From assembly GCF_000003815.2 (NCBI RefSeq), contig NC_049985.1, positions 21,162,888-21,226,887 of the forward strand: 64,000 bases of DNA, in the 5' to 3' direction. Made by a program: the position numbers and the translations under genes. This document shows, one piece after another, positions 40,601 through 52,700 of this stretch. Each line of letters opens with the position of its first letter. Positions within the stretch are counted from its first letter, which is position 1. Source of the stretch: Branchiostoma floridae. Lineage: Eukaryota > Chordata > Leptocardii > Amphioxiformes > Branchiostomatidae. The notes under the pieces are model-generated. The model did no database searches and was not told where the DNA came from. It worked only from the letters and a program-made list of their open reading frames with translations.

Positions 40601-43600
40601 TTTCCCGAGCAGCATCGTAACCCCTACTTCGCATATTGAGTCAGTGAAGTCAAGCTTGCCTAAGCTTGATGTTTCTGACTTAGGGAGAAGAGATGCTGCT
40701 ACAGTTATCTCTATGGGCCACCCTTCATCTTCATGATGGTAACATCAGGCCCTGATTTAAAAAAAAAATAGCCATTTTTGATGCCGTAGGGGCAGTGGGT
40801 TGTTATCTACTGTGTTTAGGGCACGGTTTTGGAAGGCGGAGGACAACCCTCTCCTTCCGTTACCTGCCCAACCAATTTCCAATGTACCAATTTGTACACC
40901 TTAGGGGAGGATATATAAAGTCGTGTAACGTGCTTTCCCAAAGGGCACTAAACAGGTTGCGTGACTGGATTTGAGTCGATCAAGTTTTTGGGCCAAACAC
41001 CCGTGCCCTGCAGTTATGAAACACGACCCCGCCATTTTGATGACGCAGCCCGTATACTTGTGGACCAGTTGTAGACAGAACAAATGTCTCACCTGCAGTC
41101 GACATGCTCCAAGCCGATGTTCGATGATATTCAGGCCGTCCGGTTGACATCTCTGTTGAACCAGGTGGTCCAGTTGGCCTGGCCATCCCTGGTGGCCCAT
41201 TCTCTCCCTGGTTACCCGGCTCCATCGATCCATTCTGCCCTGCCCATAGATGTCCAGGCGGCCCAGAGACTCGGTCAGTGGCTTCCTTCTCCCTCAGAGT
41301 ATTTGGTGTCCCCACAGGCATTGTAACTCCGGAGCCTGCTAACAAGAGGTTTCAAATATCTTAAAGACTCGGGGGCAAAAAATAGACAACCGGAAGAGAC
41401 TGAAAAGGTTTGTCGTATTGAAGCATCTTAGCAACGAATCATGATGTATAAATCTAGATTCTGCATAGGTTATCAAAGAAACACTTATTAAGGTTACTGA
41501 TTTTATATGACATGTATATTTCAGTCAATCATGAATATGGCAATGTTAACCATCAGTTTTAGAGTGGAAGTGTAATTTTCCCAACATTTTTACAGGACTG
41601 TCGGACAACAGAAGAGCCATTCGAAGACGTCGGTGATTTTATCAAAGACAATGGTATGGTGGATATCGGTCCCATGCGTTTTTAAAAACTAATGTATCAT
41701 AAAGCAAATTATCCAATTTCAGAGACAACATAATAGATGAATATTGAAGAGTGGCGAAAAAATAGCTCGAAAGACATACCTAGCGTCTTTTCCATCTTCT
41801 CAAAACTGACGATGGGCTTCACCTTGATGTCCATATTGCTTAACGCGGCAACAGCAACAGAGAGTTGTGAAATTTCCTGAGAAAAACAATTAATTTCATT
41901 ATGAGAAACGAAAATGTGTCATAGTGTCACAACTTTCTTCAAAAATTAAAAAAAGTGACTTTTAGAGATACAATTAACAAGATTTGCTCCAAAACAGTTA
42001 CTCGTGAAACTGGATATGATTTGGGTCATCCAGCATCTTTCGTCATGGACACTAGCAGATACATATTCTTTAGCCCGTTGTCTTTCAAATATATATACAT
42101 ACAGGTTCCACCTGAAACGTCTAACCGTTTCCAGTTGCTCGAGTAATTACTATTTGGCGCAGCTTATGAACTGATAGGCAAAGGGATGAATGCAATTTTT
42201 TAACTGTCCAATAGGAAACAAAGCTAAAGACAAGTTAATACAATTCAGTAAATTAGCTCCTAATGTTAGAAGTACTCTCCGTTCTATACCTTTACAGAAC
42301 AAAAATTGAACGTTTTATTCTCACGCGGAAAATAATTTAATATCTATTAGAATATTTAAAGCAAGCCTCACTTTTACATTAGAGTCTCAACATGACAACT
42401 TATTTGTCAAATATGAACAGCAATAAAACACTTAGTATTTACCATTTTGATCATAAGAATCACCATAGTGAGTCCCATAATGGTCAGGGTCACAACCACA
42501 GCAACCATGCAGCTGCGATGGGCGCGGATGAAGTTTTTAAGACGACGGCCTTCGTTCGCTCCATCGTCATCCTTTCGATCTGTTCAAAACATGTACTTTG
42601 ATTACATTCATTTTGAAGTAACAGGACGTTTCGCCCGATGGATGTTTTTCCCGGAGACATTTCGCCCGATGGATCTTTCGTCCGGAGACGATTCGTCCGA
42701 TGTTATTGAAACACACACCGATGCCGACGACCAGGATTCGCCGGATGCCAAATGTACTAGTGTTGTAGAAACGTATCCGGATTTGATAGTATCAATGTGT
42801 TCAATTGGCGAATCCTGCAAGGCCCACGGCACCTCATATCGGGCGAACCGTCCTTTTACTGGGCGAACCGTCTCCTTAAGTTATCGGGCGAATCGACTTA
42901 GGGCGAAAGATCCATCGGGAGAAACGCCCGTAAACCCATTTTGAAACCACACCATGATAAGGGCAGTGTTGAGTTGCAACATTGTTCGTATGCCCGTGTA
43001 CGCCTGTCACACGTTCAGGACCATTCGACGACTTTGCTACCGGTCTCTACCGAACCAAGGTCGGGGATGGCTGTGGAGCAGTCGACCTATTTTTAGCCAC
43101 GTGTATGCTTATTCAAATCTAACCATGTCACATTCATTTCACAAACATTACATGATAGCATTTGAAGGCCGCGCCAACTTTTATGTCGCACAACACCAGA
43201 ACGGTTTACGTGAGAGCCACCAAATCTTATGAGTTTTCCTCAGATTTAGTTTGGAGCAATTTCATGAAGTTTGAAATCTTTCCACTTTAACCTACATTTT
43301 TTGCGAAAATCGCTAATTTGGGTTCTAACAATGTATTTTTCACAATTAATTGCTATCTTAATGCTATTTTCTTTCTTGAATAAACTATTTCATTCACATA
43401 TGTTAAATCGACTATCTTTTATAGTTGTATATGCATTAATAATGCTAATCGGCCGAAATTCAAGATGGCACACCACATGACCAGATCCAGAATAACCAGC
43501 TTATTATCCCTTAAAATGTGTAACTATCTGTCATTTTTCATTAAATAAAGCGTTTAAAGGAATGTTTTAAATCTATTTTTTGTGTGGTTATTTGTTGCAA

Positions 43601-45025
43601 AAATGTATTTTTGAAATTCAAGGTGATGGATATAAGACGGCGGAACCCAACAGGTATCTTAGATATGCATGACGTCATTTTATGACATCTTGTTGACGTC
43701 ATTGATGTTGTTATTGGCAACGCAAGTCGTAATAAACATTATAATTCTGTTATCGGCAATTTTTGTTACATTTTTGTTGCATACCTTTAAATTTTCTGGG
43801 AATACCCCTTTTCATGGCTCTAGCCAATACAGACAAATTGATGACGTCATAATTACGTCATATTACGCCATGATAGCGTGAAATTTTCCCGTCCAGGATT
43901 GACAAAAAAAGCCCGGTCTGAATAGGGTTAATATTAACCGCTTCAAAGCTTATTCCATACAGTCATCAACTCTCCGCGATCCCCCTAACCTTTCTTTTTA
44001 AACACAGCCAATGTGTATCCAAGTCTTAGGCTAACTGCAAACCACGGACGACTTCTTGCTCACAACTGACTCCTGACAACAACATGGCTTGTGGCTAGGG
44101 GTGGGTAGCACTACAGTGTACCGGTACAAACATGTTTGTCTTATTAGACCGGTCCGGAAAATACGGACCTGAAAAAAATCGGTGACTGGATGTTGGACCT
44201 ATAAAATTATTTTACTTTTAGGATTTCAAACCGCCAGTGGGCGTCTAATATTCTACAACTGTTACAACAGATTTCCTTGCAGCGAAATGGACCATTGTTT
44301 TTAGTATCACCTCTTCGCAAGTATCACGTACTGAATCAGGTCCAGCTTCATATCCGGACCTGGACCTGATTCTCTGGACCTGAACCGGACCTGTACCTGA
44401 ATTTTCCGTACCGGTACCCACCCCTACTTGTGACAGCTTCGGAATGGTGGAGCGTCATCGTGGGTTACATGTGACAGGTGCCCCAAAACAGGAAATGCGG
44501 CTAGGGAAATATGTCGGGCAGATACAAACGTGGACAATGAGTTGTATGTAGTGGCCTTATTATTACACATGTGGAAGTGTTTTAGTGTACATAATGTACA
44601 AAGGCATTTATATGTAAAGGCTACCACTCAAACATAGACTACAATACAGCCTATATGTTAACTTCTATTCAAAACATTTAGACGGATCGGCTGGTGTTAA
44701 GAGAAAGACATTACCAAAGAATTAAACTACAAGTACCTGCAATCGTCTCCGTTGTGTGTCGAGATAAGTCGACCTGGGGTCCAGTTCCTTCACCAGTTTG
44801 CTCAATTTCAGCCCTCTCCACGGGATTTTCGAGTGGAGCCCCCTGAAGTTCGTTGTCTCCCGTGTTTGAAGACGCCTCTAGCCCTTCCCTCCGATTTTGG
44901 AATTCGTTGTCACCATCCCTCCCGCTTGGGGAAGTGTTCTGAGGCGACGGCGGCTCACAGACATGGCCACCGGCGCCGGACCTGGCAGCAAGCGGGCCAG
45001 GGGCGGGTTTTTCTCGTTCGGTCAT
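37646..45025 (-). CDS. Lectin A: type II membrane protein with collagen-like segment and C-type lectin domain
   Basis: Minus-strand exons: 45025-44737, 42579-42443, 41876-41780, 41338-41093, 38548-38150 and a tentative 20-base last exon 37665-37646. Phases agree throughout (1,0,1,1,1) and give about 395 residues. Order: Pro/Glu-rich cytoplasmic tail (1-96), one transmembrane helix (about 119-140, CMVAVVVTLTIMGLTMVILM), a short neck (143-174), a degenerate Gly-X-Y segment (about 200-240), a long-form C-type lectin domain (257-389) with six Cys and FWFGL, WGQGQPED and WFDS motifs. No signal peptide, so type II topology. By family knowledge such proteins are cell-surface glycan receptors, often in immunity. 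The sugar motif is QPE, not QPD or EPN, so sugar specificity is uncertain. It is the paralogue of lectin B upstream, with the same exon plan. Confidence 0.8.
38150..38548 (-). CDS. Lectin A exon 5 (C-type lectin domain)
   Basis: Acceptor 'tttgcttcag', donor 'gtacgt'. Encodes 133 residues: LCPKGYREFRGICYKDF, AATACLFDGGTLAQP, FWFGLHDRRQEGSFEWVDGT, WGQGQPEDRTGIEDC, WFDSTC and SFICQVIP. All six Cys of a long-form CTLD are present. At calcium site 2 the usual QPD or EPN is QPE and WND is WFD. If the donor were not used, the frame would run on 11 more residues to a stop at 38115. Confidence 0.9.
38570..40290. other. Lectin A intron, no element recognised
   Basis: Mostly unique AT-rich sequence with a short 'acatgtacatgtac' stretch near 39303. 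No exon supported. Confidence 0.45.
40301..40740 (+). repeat. tRNA-derived SINE, near full length
   Basis: The head has A box 'gtagcgcagtggg' and B box 'gggttcaaatccg' spaced as in a tRNA. The body 'gatcttgtgccctttgg' and 'cactttactcaggtgaaaat' is shared with 50002-50260 and, more distantly, 17480-17675. It lies in a lectin A intron. Confidence 0.75.
40840..40995 (-). repeat. SINE fragment, minus strand
   Basis: On the minus strand 'gtgccctttgggaaagcacg' is the same SINE body, and 'gactcaaatcca' a decayed B box. It lies about 100 bases from lectin A exon 4. Confidence 0.5.
41093..41338 (-). CDS. Lectin A exon 4 (collagen-like)
   Basis: Acceptor 'ctcttgttag' (or three bases on, after CAG), donor 'gtgaga'. 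Encodes GSGVTMPVG, then GPPGHL, GNQGENGPPGMA and GPPGST, interrupted Gly-X-Y triplets. The run is too short and broken for a stable triple helix on its own. Phase 1 at both ends. Confidence 0.75.
41780..41876 (-). CDS. Lectin A exon 3 (neck)
   Basis: Acceptor 'gtttttctcag', donor 'gtatgt'. Encodes EISQLSVAVAALSNMDIKVK and PIVSFEKMEKTL, with hydrophobic residues at roughly heptad spacing. It is the counterpart of lectin B 58634-58523 in place and phase (0 to 1). Confidence 0.7.
42443..42579 (-). CDS. Lectin A exon 2 (transmembrane helix)
   Basis: Acceptor 'gttttgaacag', donor 'gtaaat'. Encodes a basic stretch NFIRAHRS followed by the hydrophobic span CMVAVVVTLTIMGLTMVILM. The basic residues before the helix favour a cytoplasmic N-terminus. 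Confidence 0.75.
42627..42935. mobile_element. Inverted element with clustered TCGCCCGATG words
   Basis: The left side has 'tttcgcccgatggat' twice and 'ttcgtccg' forms. The right side has 'tcgggcgaa' four times and 'gggcgaaagatccatcggga'. The two sides are complementary, enclosing unique DNA. It lies in intron 1 of lectin A, directly before the membrane exon. Confidence 0.65.
42940..44090. other. Lectin A intron 1, no element recognised
   Basis: AT-rich. Repeated 'gacgtca' words near 43672-43862 may be a decayed repeat. No exon supported. Confidence 0.4.
44098..44428. mobile_element. GGGGTGGGTA-end DNA element, complete copy
   Basis: The ends are 'taggggtgggtagcact' and 'accggtacccacccct'. 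The interior holds many 'ggacctg' and 'caggtcc' words. Same family as the fragment at 1-129. Confidence 0.7.
44737..45025 (-). CDS. Lectin A exon 1 (cytoplasmic tail, start codon)
   Basis: The ATG opens MTEREKPAPGPLAARSGAGG and a hydrophilic tail rich in Pro, Glu, Asn and Gly, ending ETIAG before donor 'gtactt' in phase 1. It has no hydrophobic stretch. A short in-frame extension past the donor ends in a stop, so splicing is needed. Confidence 0.65.
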
Positions 45026-45620
45026 TTCTATCGTAATGCCAGAAAACTAGTGAGTTCTCAACTAAATGGCAGATGATGACAAGTATGAATATGAATCGGA
45101 CACGTGATGTCATAATTGGTCTGACCATTGTGTCGCATTGCGCATGGTATTTTGTTTCACTGCACGGGGCAGACCAATTTTGTGAGAAAATAGGTTAAAT
45201 TAACCTTCAGAGTGGACGCTTCTAATAAAGTTATGAAATAAAATTGGAATTTGGAACTTCATATCTGTTTTGTCTAAAGGTTTGCCATTTGCAGTCTTCA
45301 CCAAGATTCTGTAAAAATGGTTAAAAATGAGAATAGAAATCTTTGGATTTGGCAAAATTTACTTATTTTCATTTCAGTCTAGAAAGAATGCCTGCGATGA
45401 CTAAAAACTTGACACAAAAAATTATTGGGATCGATCGATATTTAGTTGTTTTTAGTCTAGTAAGTTTTATGATCACAGACCTCAGTAATTGATCAAAGGT
45501 AACTTCGGTTTACCTTAACTAACATGGCTATGTTATCTGCACTTTATGTTCGTCTGTATTTTTGTGTGCAAACAGTTTAATTCGAGTAGCCGACAATGGA
45601 TCTTTGACAATGTATATGAT

Positions 45621-48062
45621 TTTTTTCTTTTTAATTTTGTTTTTTTTACAAGCTTTATTCAATAAAATACAACATCACATTACAGATCACAAGCATGCCA
45701 GGACAATTCTGTGCTGTTTCTTAGCAACGCTAAGGTACAATAAGCAGTCAGCTTTAAAAAATCTGTATATATCACCAGTCTGTTTTCCCTTACTTTGGTT
45801 TCTGCACCAGTTCTTGAATATCACATATTTTGCTATATTAATCAATATATTAATTGTGCCACAGGTATCGGATACTTTGAATGGATAATCTGTTTTATGA
45901 CCTAGTATGATGGTTTTGAGATCTATTTTCACCTTACATTTAAAATAATTGTATATTAACTTACAAAATTTATACCAGAAAAATGTCAAGCCCTTACACT
46001 TAAGAAACAGGTGTTGATAGTCTTCAATACAATAACATTTAACACAAGCATTTGGCATCTTTTTCCATGTCTTCAAAAACTATCCACAGGGCAAAATCTC
46101 ATGCATAATTTTATAATTGATATGTGCTAGCCGTTTCCCTATTGAATGATTTGTTTGGTTATACCATACATTTTTCCAAACTGGTTTACACTCAAATAAT
46201 GTTTTCCATCTCCTTTGTCATAAGGTGGTATAAACTTCTGTTGAATAAAGTTTTCGTACAAATCAGATGTTTTAACATGACCTAAAATTATGGTCTTCTT
46301 TATATAGGGGATATACAGAGCAGGTAATGATTCTGTCCTCTTACTTAAAATACTGTATTCACTCATTTTCCAGGATTTCGGAATAGCTTGTTTAAGGGCA
46401 AACAACTCACAAACCCAATTTTGTCTTTCCTTCAGTCTATTGAGACAGGACTCATCTGTCATGCATAGTATATCTTTCAAGTATATAAAACTAGCTTTTA
46501 TCCAATTTGGGAAGAATATAGTTTTACCCTTATACAAAATATGTTTGTTCCCCCAAATAACTTGGTTTTGAATTTCCTGTGATGTACTTGGCTTCGGGGA
46601 GTCTTTATTCGCCCTCTGCCATGCAAAAATGATTTGTTTGTAGAAAGAGGGTAACTTGCCAAGGTATTTTTTCATCAGTATAATTCATTTTGAAAACTAG
46701 GTCTATACTTCCCATGATTGGAACACATCTCCATGAACCTTCTCCATTACATATTCTTTTGACCCAAGAGGACAGTAGGGCATCATTTACACTATAAATG
46801 TCAAACATTTTTACTCCACCCTGAGTGTAATTACCAATTAGCGTTTTACGCTTGATTCTGTCTCCCTTACCACTCCACGCAAAATTAAAAAGGGCAGCAT
46901 TTAGCTCCTTTAATACTGTTGTTGGTGTTGGTAGCCTGTACAATGATTATTTTCCCCAAGAAAGTAAGATTCCTTTGGCGCCATGTATTGAGAACTGTTA
47001 TAACTTGTTTTACCTTGTCATCCAAGTTTAATTTCATTAATTGTTCCTTGCTATGACCAAAATTTACACCAAGTGACTTAATTACAGAAGGCCATTGGAT
47101 ACCTGCTATTTCATCTTTTCTGTGTTTCCATATACCTAGCCACAGTCCTTTTGTTTTAGCTTTGTTTAAGTTGGGTCCAGCCACATTAGAGAATGAGCTA
47201 AGGCACTTAAGTGTTTCATACAGTGGTATCATCTGCCACCTGGCACATATTAATTTCTGCTTCGTCTACTGTAACACCTCTGGTATTTTGGTTATTTTGT
47301 ATGCTACAGAATAGGACCTCTGCTACAAAAAGAAACAGTAGCGCACTTAATGGGCATGCTTGTCTTATACCCCGCTGCAGTTGTATACTAGCGGCTTTCC
47401 AGCCGTTGTTGATGACTGAGGCCAGACAGTCAGAATACATGATCTTTACCCAGTTTACAAAATTTGGGCCAAAGTTAAATTTCTCTTATCTCTTAAACAT
47501 AAAATTGTGCTCCACACAATCAAAAGCCTTCTCAAAATCTATGAATAGTACAATACCTGTCTTATTTTTGGAGTCACAGAAGTCAATTATATTTTGAATT
47601 AATCTGACATTTTGTCCTATGAAACGTCCTTTTATGTAAGCACACTGGTCCTTATTTATTAGATGTTCCAGGAGAGGTTTAATTCTATTTGCCATGACAA
47701 AAGCAAGTATCTTATAATCGGTACTTAAGAGGCTTATAGGTCTCCAATTGCTAAGTGATTCCATGTCTCCATTTTTGTGTATCAATCTTAGTAGGGCCTT
47801 TCTGAAGGAGGGTGGTAGTTTTCCTTCACTGAGTGCATCGCAAATAACAGAGTGCACTAAAAATCCAATTGAAGGCCAGAACAGTTTGTAAAATTCAGGT
47901 GGAAGTCCTTCAGGGCCAGGTGTTTTACCTTGTTTCATGCTTGATACAGCTTCTTCACATTCTTGCAATATGATTGCTTTGTCACACTCCTGCTTTTCTT
48001 GTTCAGATAGTATGTTTGGAATATTCATAGATCCTAGGAAGTCTTCAATTTTTAACAAACTC
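45621..48062 (-). pseudogene. 5'-truncated L1/Tx1-like LINE with broken reverse transcriptase
   Basis: Read on the minus strand, segments appear in the order of an L1-type ORF2: 48058-47486 (KQGKTPGPEGLPPEFYKLFW, NWRPISLLSTDYKIL, FIDFEKAFDCVEH), 47440-47216 (QLQRGIRQACPLSALLFLF, and VADDTTV at the place of the FADD active-site box), 47232-46885, 46943-46605, 46675-46139, and 46076-45687 with a C-terminal CVKCYCIEDYQHLFLKC knuckle. Each join needs a frameshift or crosses a stop. There is no endonuclease part. The plus-strand TTTATT at 45654-45659 followed outward by a T-rich tract (45621-45648) is the poly(A) signal and tail of the minus-strand element. It sits between the two lectins. Confidence 0.9.
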
Positions 48063-48069
48063 CTTTGTC

Positions 48070-49280
48070 ATTTGCTCGTTTGAGCTCGTATCAGCATTGG
48101 TATTCCCAGGGGTTGTCATTCAAATCATCACATTGGAAAGCTTATCTTAAATACTTAAATGAATGCATTGAGCCTAATATACTTGCCTTCAATGCCTTCA
48201 ATGAAATACAAATGATCTAGATTTACAATAAACAACAAATGTGTGCTACTATTCACCACTGCAAGGAATGCTGCATAATCATTCATTTATGTTGATAAAG
48301 ACATGAACAGTCACAACTTCAAATATTCTATGCATTGAATCCATGACATGTAAGAGTGACAACTTCAATTACTAACCTTATGAACACACCGTATCTTTTT
48401 CTACACGACGTTGACAACTCTATGTGACAAAAAAAGGTCTGTCGTGATCTAATTTTGTGTGAGCAAATGATGTTTGAATATTACTTGTCATATATTTATG
48501 GGGTCAAGGGCACGATACTGTTTTCACCCTGCTTTGTTTACGTTTCTTTTTCGCTTTTTCATCGCCTAACACTAAATTTCAATTTTCTAGATAAATGGCT
48601 CATAAAAAAAGTGTCAGGACAACTATTTAAATAAATTGATTACTTACTTTATCATGGTGGCAAGGAATCCTTATAATGTTAAGAATTGATTCAGAAGAAA
48701 AAATTACTGGTCTTTAAGCTGATGATATGGTCCTCGAGTGGGTATTTAACTACTGTACTGCATTGGAGCTTCGAGGAAAAATAGAGTGCTATGGTCAGTA
48801 CTGTTTTAAGTGGTAGATACCTCTTGGTGCCGGGAGTATGTGGAGTTTGCGCCATTTAAAAAAATGCTGGGTCCAATTCTTGGTAGACTTTGGACCTCGA
48901 ACAGGAACTTTGGTAGACTTTGAAAGAGAATTATACATGAAATGGTGGCCAGATTTTTATAAAATATGGTAGGTTGATATCTTGAGTGGTGATCTATATA
49001 ATCAATGCAGATTGTGTGAATAATGAGCTAATTTGCATAATGAATGTGTAAAATTTACAAGTCCCTGCATGTTATGACAGGACCCTCAAACACTTGACAA
49101 ATGTAGCTTAGAAAGAGAGAAATATCGATATCGGTGTATAAAGTACGCCAACAAGAGACTTTTAAGTATTCTCACATTAACAAGGCTAATCAAAATTAGC
49201 CTTATAATTGTGAGAATACTATTTTCCGTATCGTTAAGTGTTGGGCGTTTCTTTCTGGTTGGAATGATTTCTATACACGA
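48070..49280. other. Spacer between LINE and lectin B, nothing recognised
   Basis: AT-rich, unique. It includes a TAATGAGCTAATTTGCAT-type stretch (about 49020-49045) related to the AT-rich satellites at 52910-54600. A tail exon of lectin B may be hidden here. Confidence 0.45.
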
Positions 49281-49301
49281 GATGTTATTCATGTGACGTA
49301 C

Positions 49302-49709
49302 CTGGAATGACTTGGCATATGAAGAGAAAGTAATAATAACAGGGGAAGTCAGACCACCTGGTTCGACCGTTAGATTCAGAGAACAGAACGCAATCTTCGC
49401 CGTCACCATGGTCATCCGGCTGCCCCTGACCCCACGAGTTGTACTCCCCAAGCGGAGTGCCGTCCACCCACTCAAAGCTTCCTTCTCGGTGTTGGTCATG
49501 CAGACCGATCCAGAAGTATTCAATACTGTAAATGTCCTCTGGTTTGTGTAAGGAGATCAGGAAGGTGTCAGTAGCAGCGTCTTTAGGCATGGCGAGGGTA
49601 CCACTATCTTTACGGCAGGCAGCCGCCGCATTGCTGAAGGAATTTCCGGGTTTCTCGGACTTTCTGTAGCAGATTCCACGAAACTCTGTGTAGTCTTTTG
49701 GACAAGTCG
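49302..49709 (-). CDS. Lectin B C-type lectin domain exon
   Basis: Acceptor 'tctattttcag', donor 'gtacgt'. Encodes 136 residues: TCPKDYTEFRGICYRKS, AAAACRKDSGTLAMP, FWIGLHDQHREGSFEWVDGT, WGQGQPDDHGDGEDC, RWSDFPC and FICQVIP. Six Cys, WIGL core and QPD motif are intact; WND is WSD. Without the donor the frame would end six residues on, at 49285. No last exon was identified. Confidence 0.9.
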
Positions 49710-52700
49710 CTGAAAATAGATCTATATATCAAGAATAGGCAGAGACAGAGGTAATTCCATGTGATATGATTTATTGCTTTTTAGAATTTCTTTTTATTAA
49801 TTACAATATAAAAATGATGAATTGCATTTCACGTATGGTTGTGTACTTGAATGAGCTAACTACTCTTTTCGCAGCATGAGGTACAATTGACGGAACTAGA
49901 TCGCGATGGTGTGTAATGACAGCTTGTACACAGCGCCTAGTGACCTGAATATGATGATAATGAAATGTCCATAGTTGCGGCCACTGAACTAAAAGGATAT
50001 GAAACCGATCTTGTGCCCTTGGGAAAGGCACTTTACACGAATTTCCTCACTTTACTCAGGTGAAATTGAGTACCTATCTTCGGCTAGGGCAGTCCCTCGG
50101 ATATGACGTTAAATGGAGGTCCCGTGTCTGGGGAGAGCCATACCCCAGGCAGGTTAAAAGAACCCGCCACACGTGCGATGGTGAGGTGTGCGTGGTTCAA
50201 AGACCTACAGTACCTTGGCCGCACCTGGGGCAATTACTGTCGTATTGAGGTCACCTGAGTGGCGCCGAATGGCAGCTCGCTAGCGCGCTCCAGACACTTG
50301 CGACAGTCGTATTGAGGTCACCCGAGTGGCACCGAATGGCAGCTCGCTCCAGACCCTTCCGATTTAGCCCCGCCTATTGTAAGCTCCTCGCAATTCAGCC
50401 CCTGGCTGCAAAGAGTGAGTAGTCGGCCCACCCAATAACAATAACACAATAACACAAAACACTAACACCGGGATGGATCATTACTTAAGGGTTAATGACC
50501 CGCCCCGAGGTGTATATGGTGTCATAACGCTTGGTCCTTTGCTATAACCTCCGAATAAAACCACCGAGTGAGCGAAGGACCAGGCGTTATGACACCATGC
50601 ACACAGAGGAACAGGCGTCATTAACGTTATTATCATATAGCCTACCCAAACTTGCAAACTCCTGTATGACGCATAGATCCCTTGGTACTATACGTGTGAA
50701 TTCCTTTGTCGAATTTCAGAAAATTCACATTTGTTCTTTGGTACATACATTTGTAAGGAGATTACAGATTGTATTTTGAAACAAAAATTTCCACAGAAAA
50801 TATTCAAAACATTATAGTCTTTGGCTCTTTAGAACAGAAGGAGCCATTCCCCCCTTCTTGCAGTCTGTACTTATTCCCTCTGCTCTGGCATATGTTTCGC
50901 TCCTTTTAATTGGCCAATGTCGTCATATCCTGTGTATATCGCTCCTTCTGATTGGTCAGAATGAATCGACACCGGCACCGTTGTCGATTTGCATCGACAC
51001 TGGTGCCGGTGTCGATTCGTTCTGACCAATCAGAAGGGCGATACACGCCGGGGTGGCGGGAATCTTTGTGTTACGGCGTTATAACCAACGTGGAACGGGG
51101 CCTTCTGATTGGTCCTCGGCACCTGGCTATATGATAATATTTTTTAAAAGTGCGTAGAGTTCTTTAAAGTGCACGAGGTGTGACTCTCCTCAAACACAGG
51201 GCCTCCATTTCACGTCCTATCCAAGGGACGTCCCTAGCCGAAGATTCCTACTACGTACTAGGTCGTTCCCAGGCGCACAACAAGGGGGGTTTTAACTTAG
51301 GACGGCTGGTTATCAACCAAACATTCTGGCAATTCACCACACGATTCCACCTTAAATCGCGTTAACATATCTACAAATTGATAGATAAAAATTATCTACA
51401 ATAAGGTTTGGAAGACTGTATGTGCATATAAATATCTTACGTAATAATTTATTGCATTCCTGTGTTACACTGGGGTTGTTTGTTGCAATTGGCAGGGTAT
51501 TTAAACCAGAACTCAGATATCACAGCCAAAAATGCCTGTTAACAACCGGTTCCAATGACAACACGAAAAATGGAGAACTTTCCAAACTGTTGCCAACTAA
51601 ACTTAGGAAACTTCTCTCAATATGGAGCGGTTAAGGCGGTTTACCGGGTATGCAAACCAAACAACAACAAAAATACAGCAGACTTCAAGAAACCAGATGT
51701 CAAAGTGGATTTGACTATATCACTATATCTGAGAACCCTCATAATAATCGCAAGATTGTTAATACTTATAACAATAATAATACTTTGTAATTAGAAGAGA
51801 TAATAACACTTATATATAGCCCCACCCGATCGCATGAAGATTCTCTTTATTCTTTCAGAATATTGTTTTGTTATTACTTTTAGAGATTTATCGTGCATTC
51901 CTAATATGCAATTGGTTATGGTACGAAAGTCGCAGTCTTCTTTGTTGTGTCAACAAAACTTAATTTTCTATAAAGTCCATGAACAACGACAACTACAAGA
52001 TGCTTATTTGGCACAATTTGTGTTAAAAACGACAAAATGGAGGACTTACCTGCATCTGACATGTTACTTGTAGATGTTGGATGATGTTCAGGCTGTCCGG
52101 TAGGGTTTTGGAAACCTGTCAGTTCTATTGGAGCAGGCGGCCCATCTGATCCCATCGGGGCTTCAGCTTCCGGCGGCATGGTCATGAGTGGCACTGGTGT
52201 AATACAAAAGGTTTTTTTCAATAAAAGTAACTCAAATGTCAACACACAGAAACTACAGAGCTTAAAGCTACGCACTATGCCATTGATGAAAACACAACGG
52301 AAACAGAACTGTCAATTATCAAATATGATGGTTTGGAAAGAAAGATGAAAATTAACATGTATTATAGAACATTAGTGTTAGGTGCTAGTTAATCATTGAG
52401 CCGAACTATCATCAACCTACGCAGGGCTATCACAAATGACTCGTGGTATCATCCCTGCTAAAAAGCCTCAGATTCTTACAATTGGTGGCGTAGCCGCTAA
52501 CTAGATGTCAGCCAATCGAACAATTGATCATGTTGTCCAAATCAAAAGCTTGTGCCATATAAGGGGCGTTTATTGACATTCCAAAGTAAGACAAACAAAC
52601 ACAGCATGGGGTGTAACAGTACTTTCTGTGTCCAAACTTTGTATATCAATTTTTTTGTATTAATTTTAATATCTGCCTGTTGTGTAAGTAAGGGATAACC

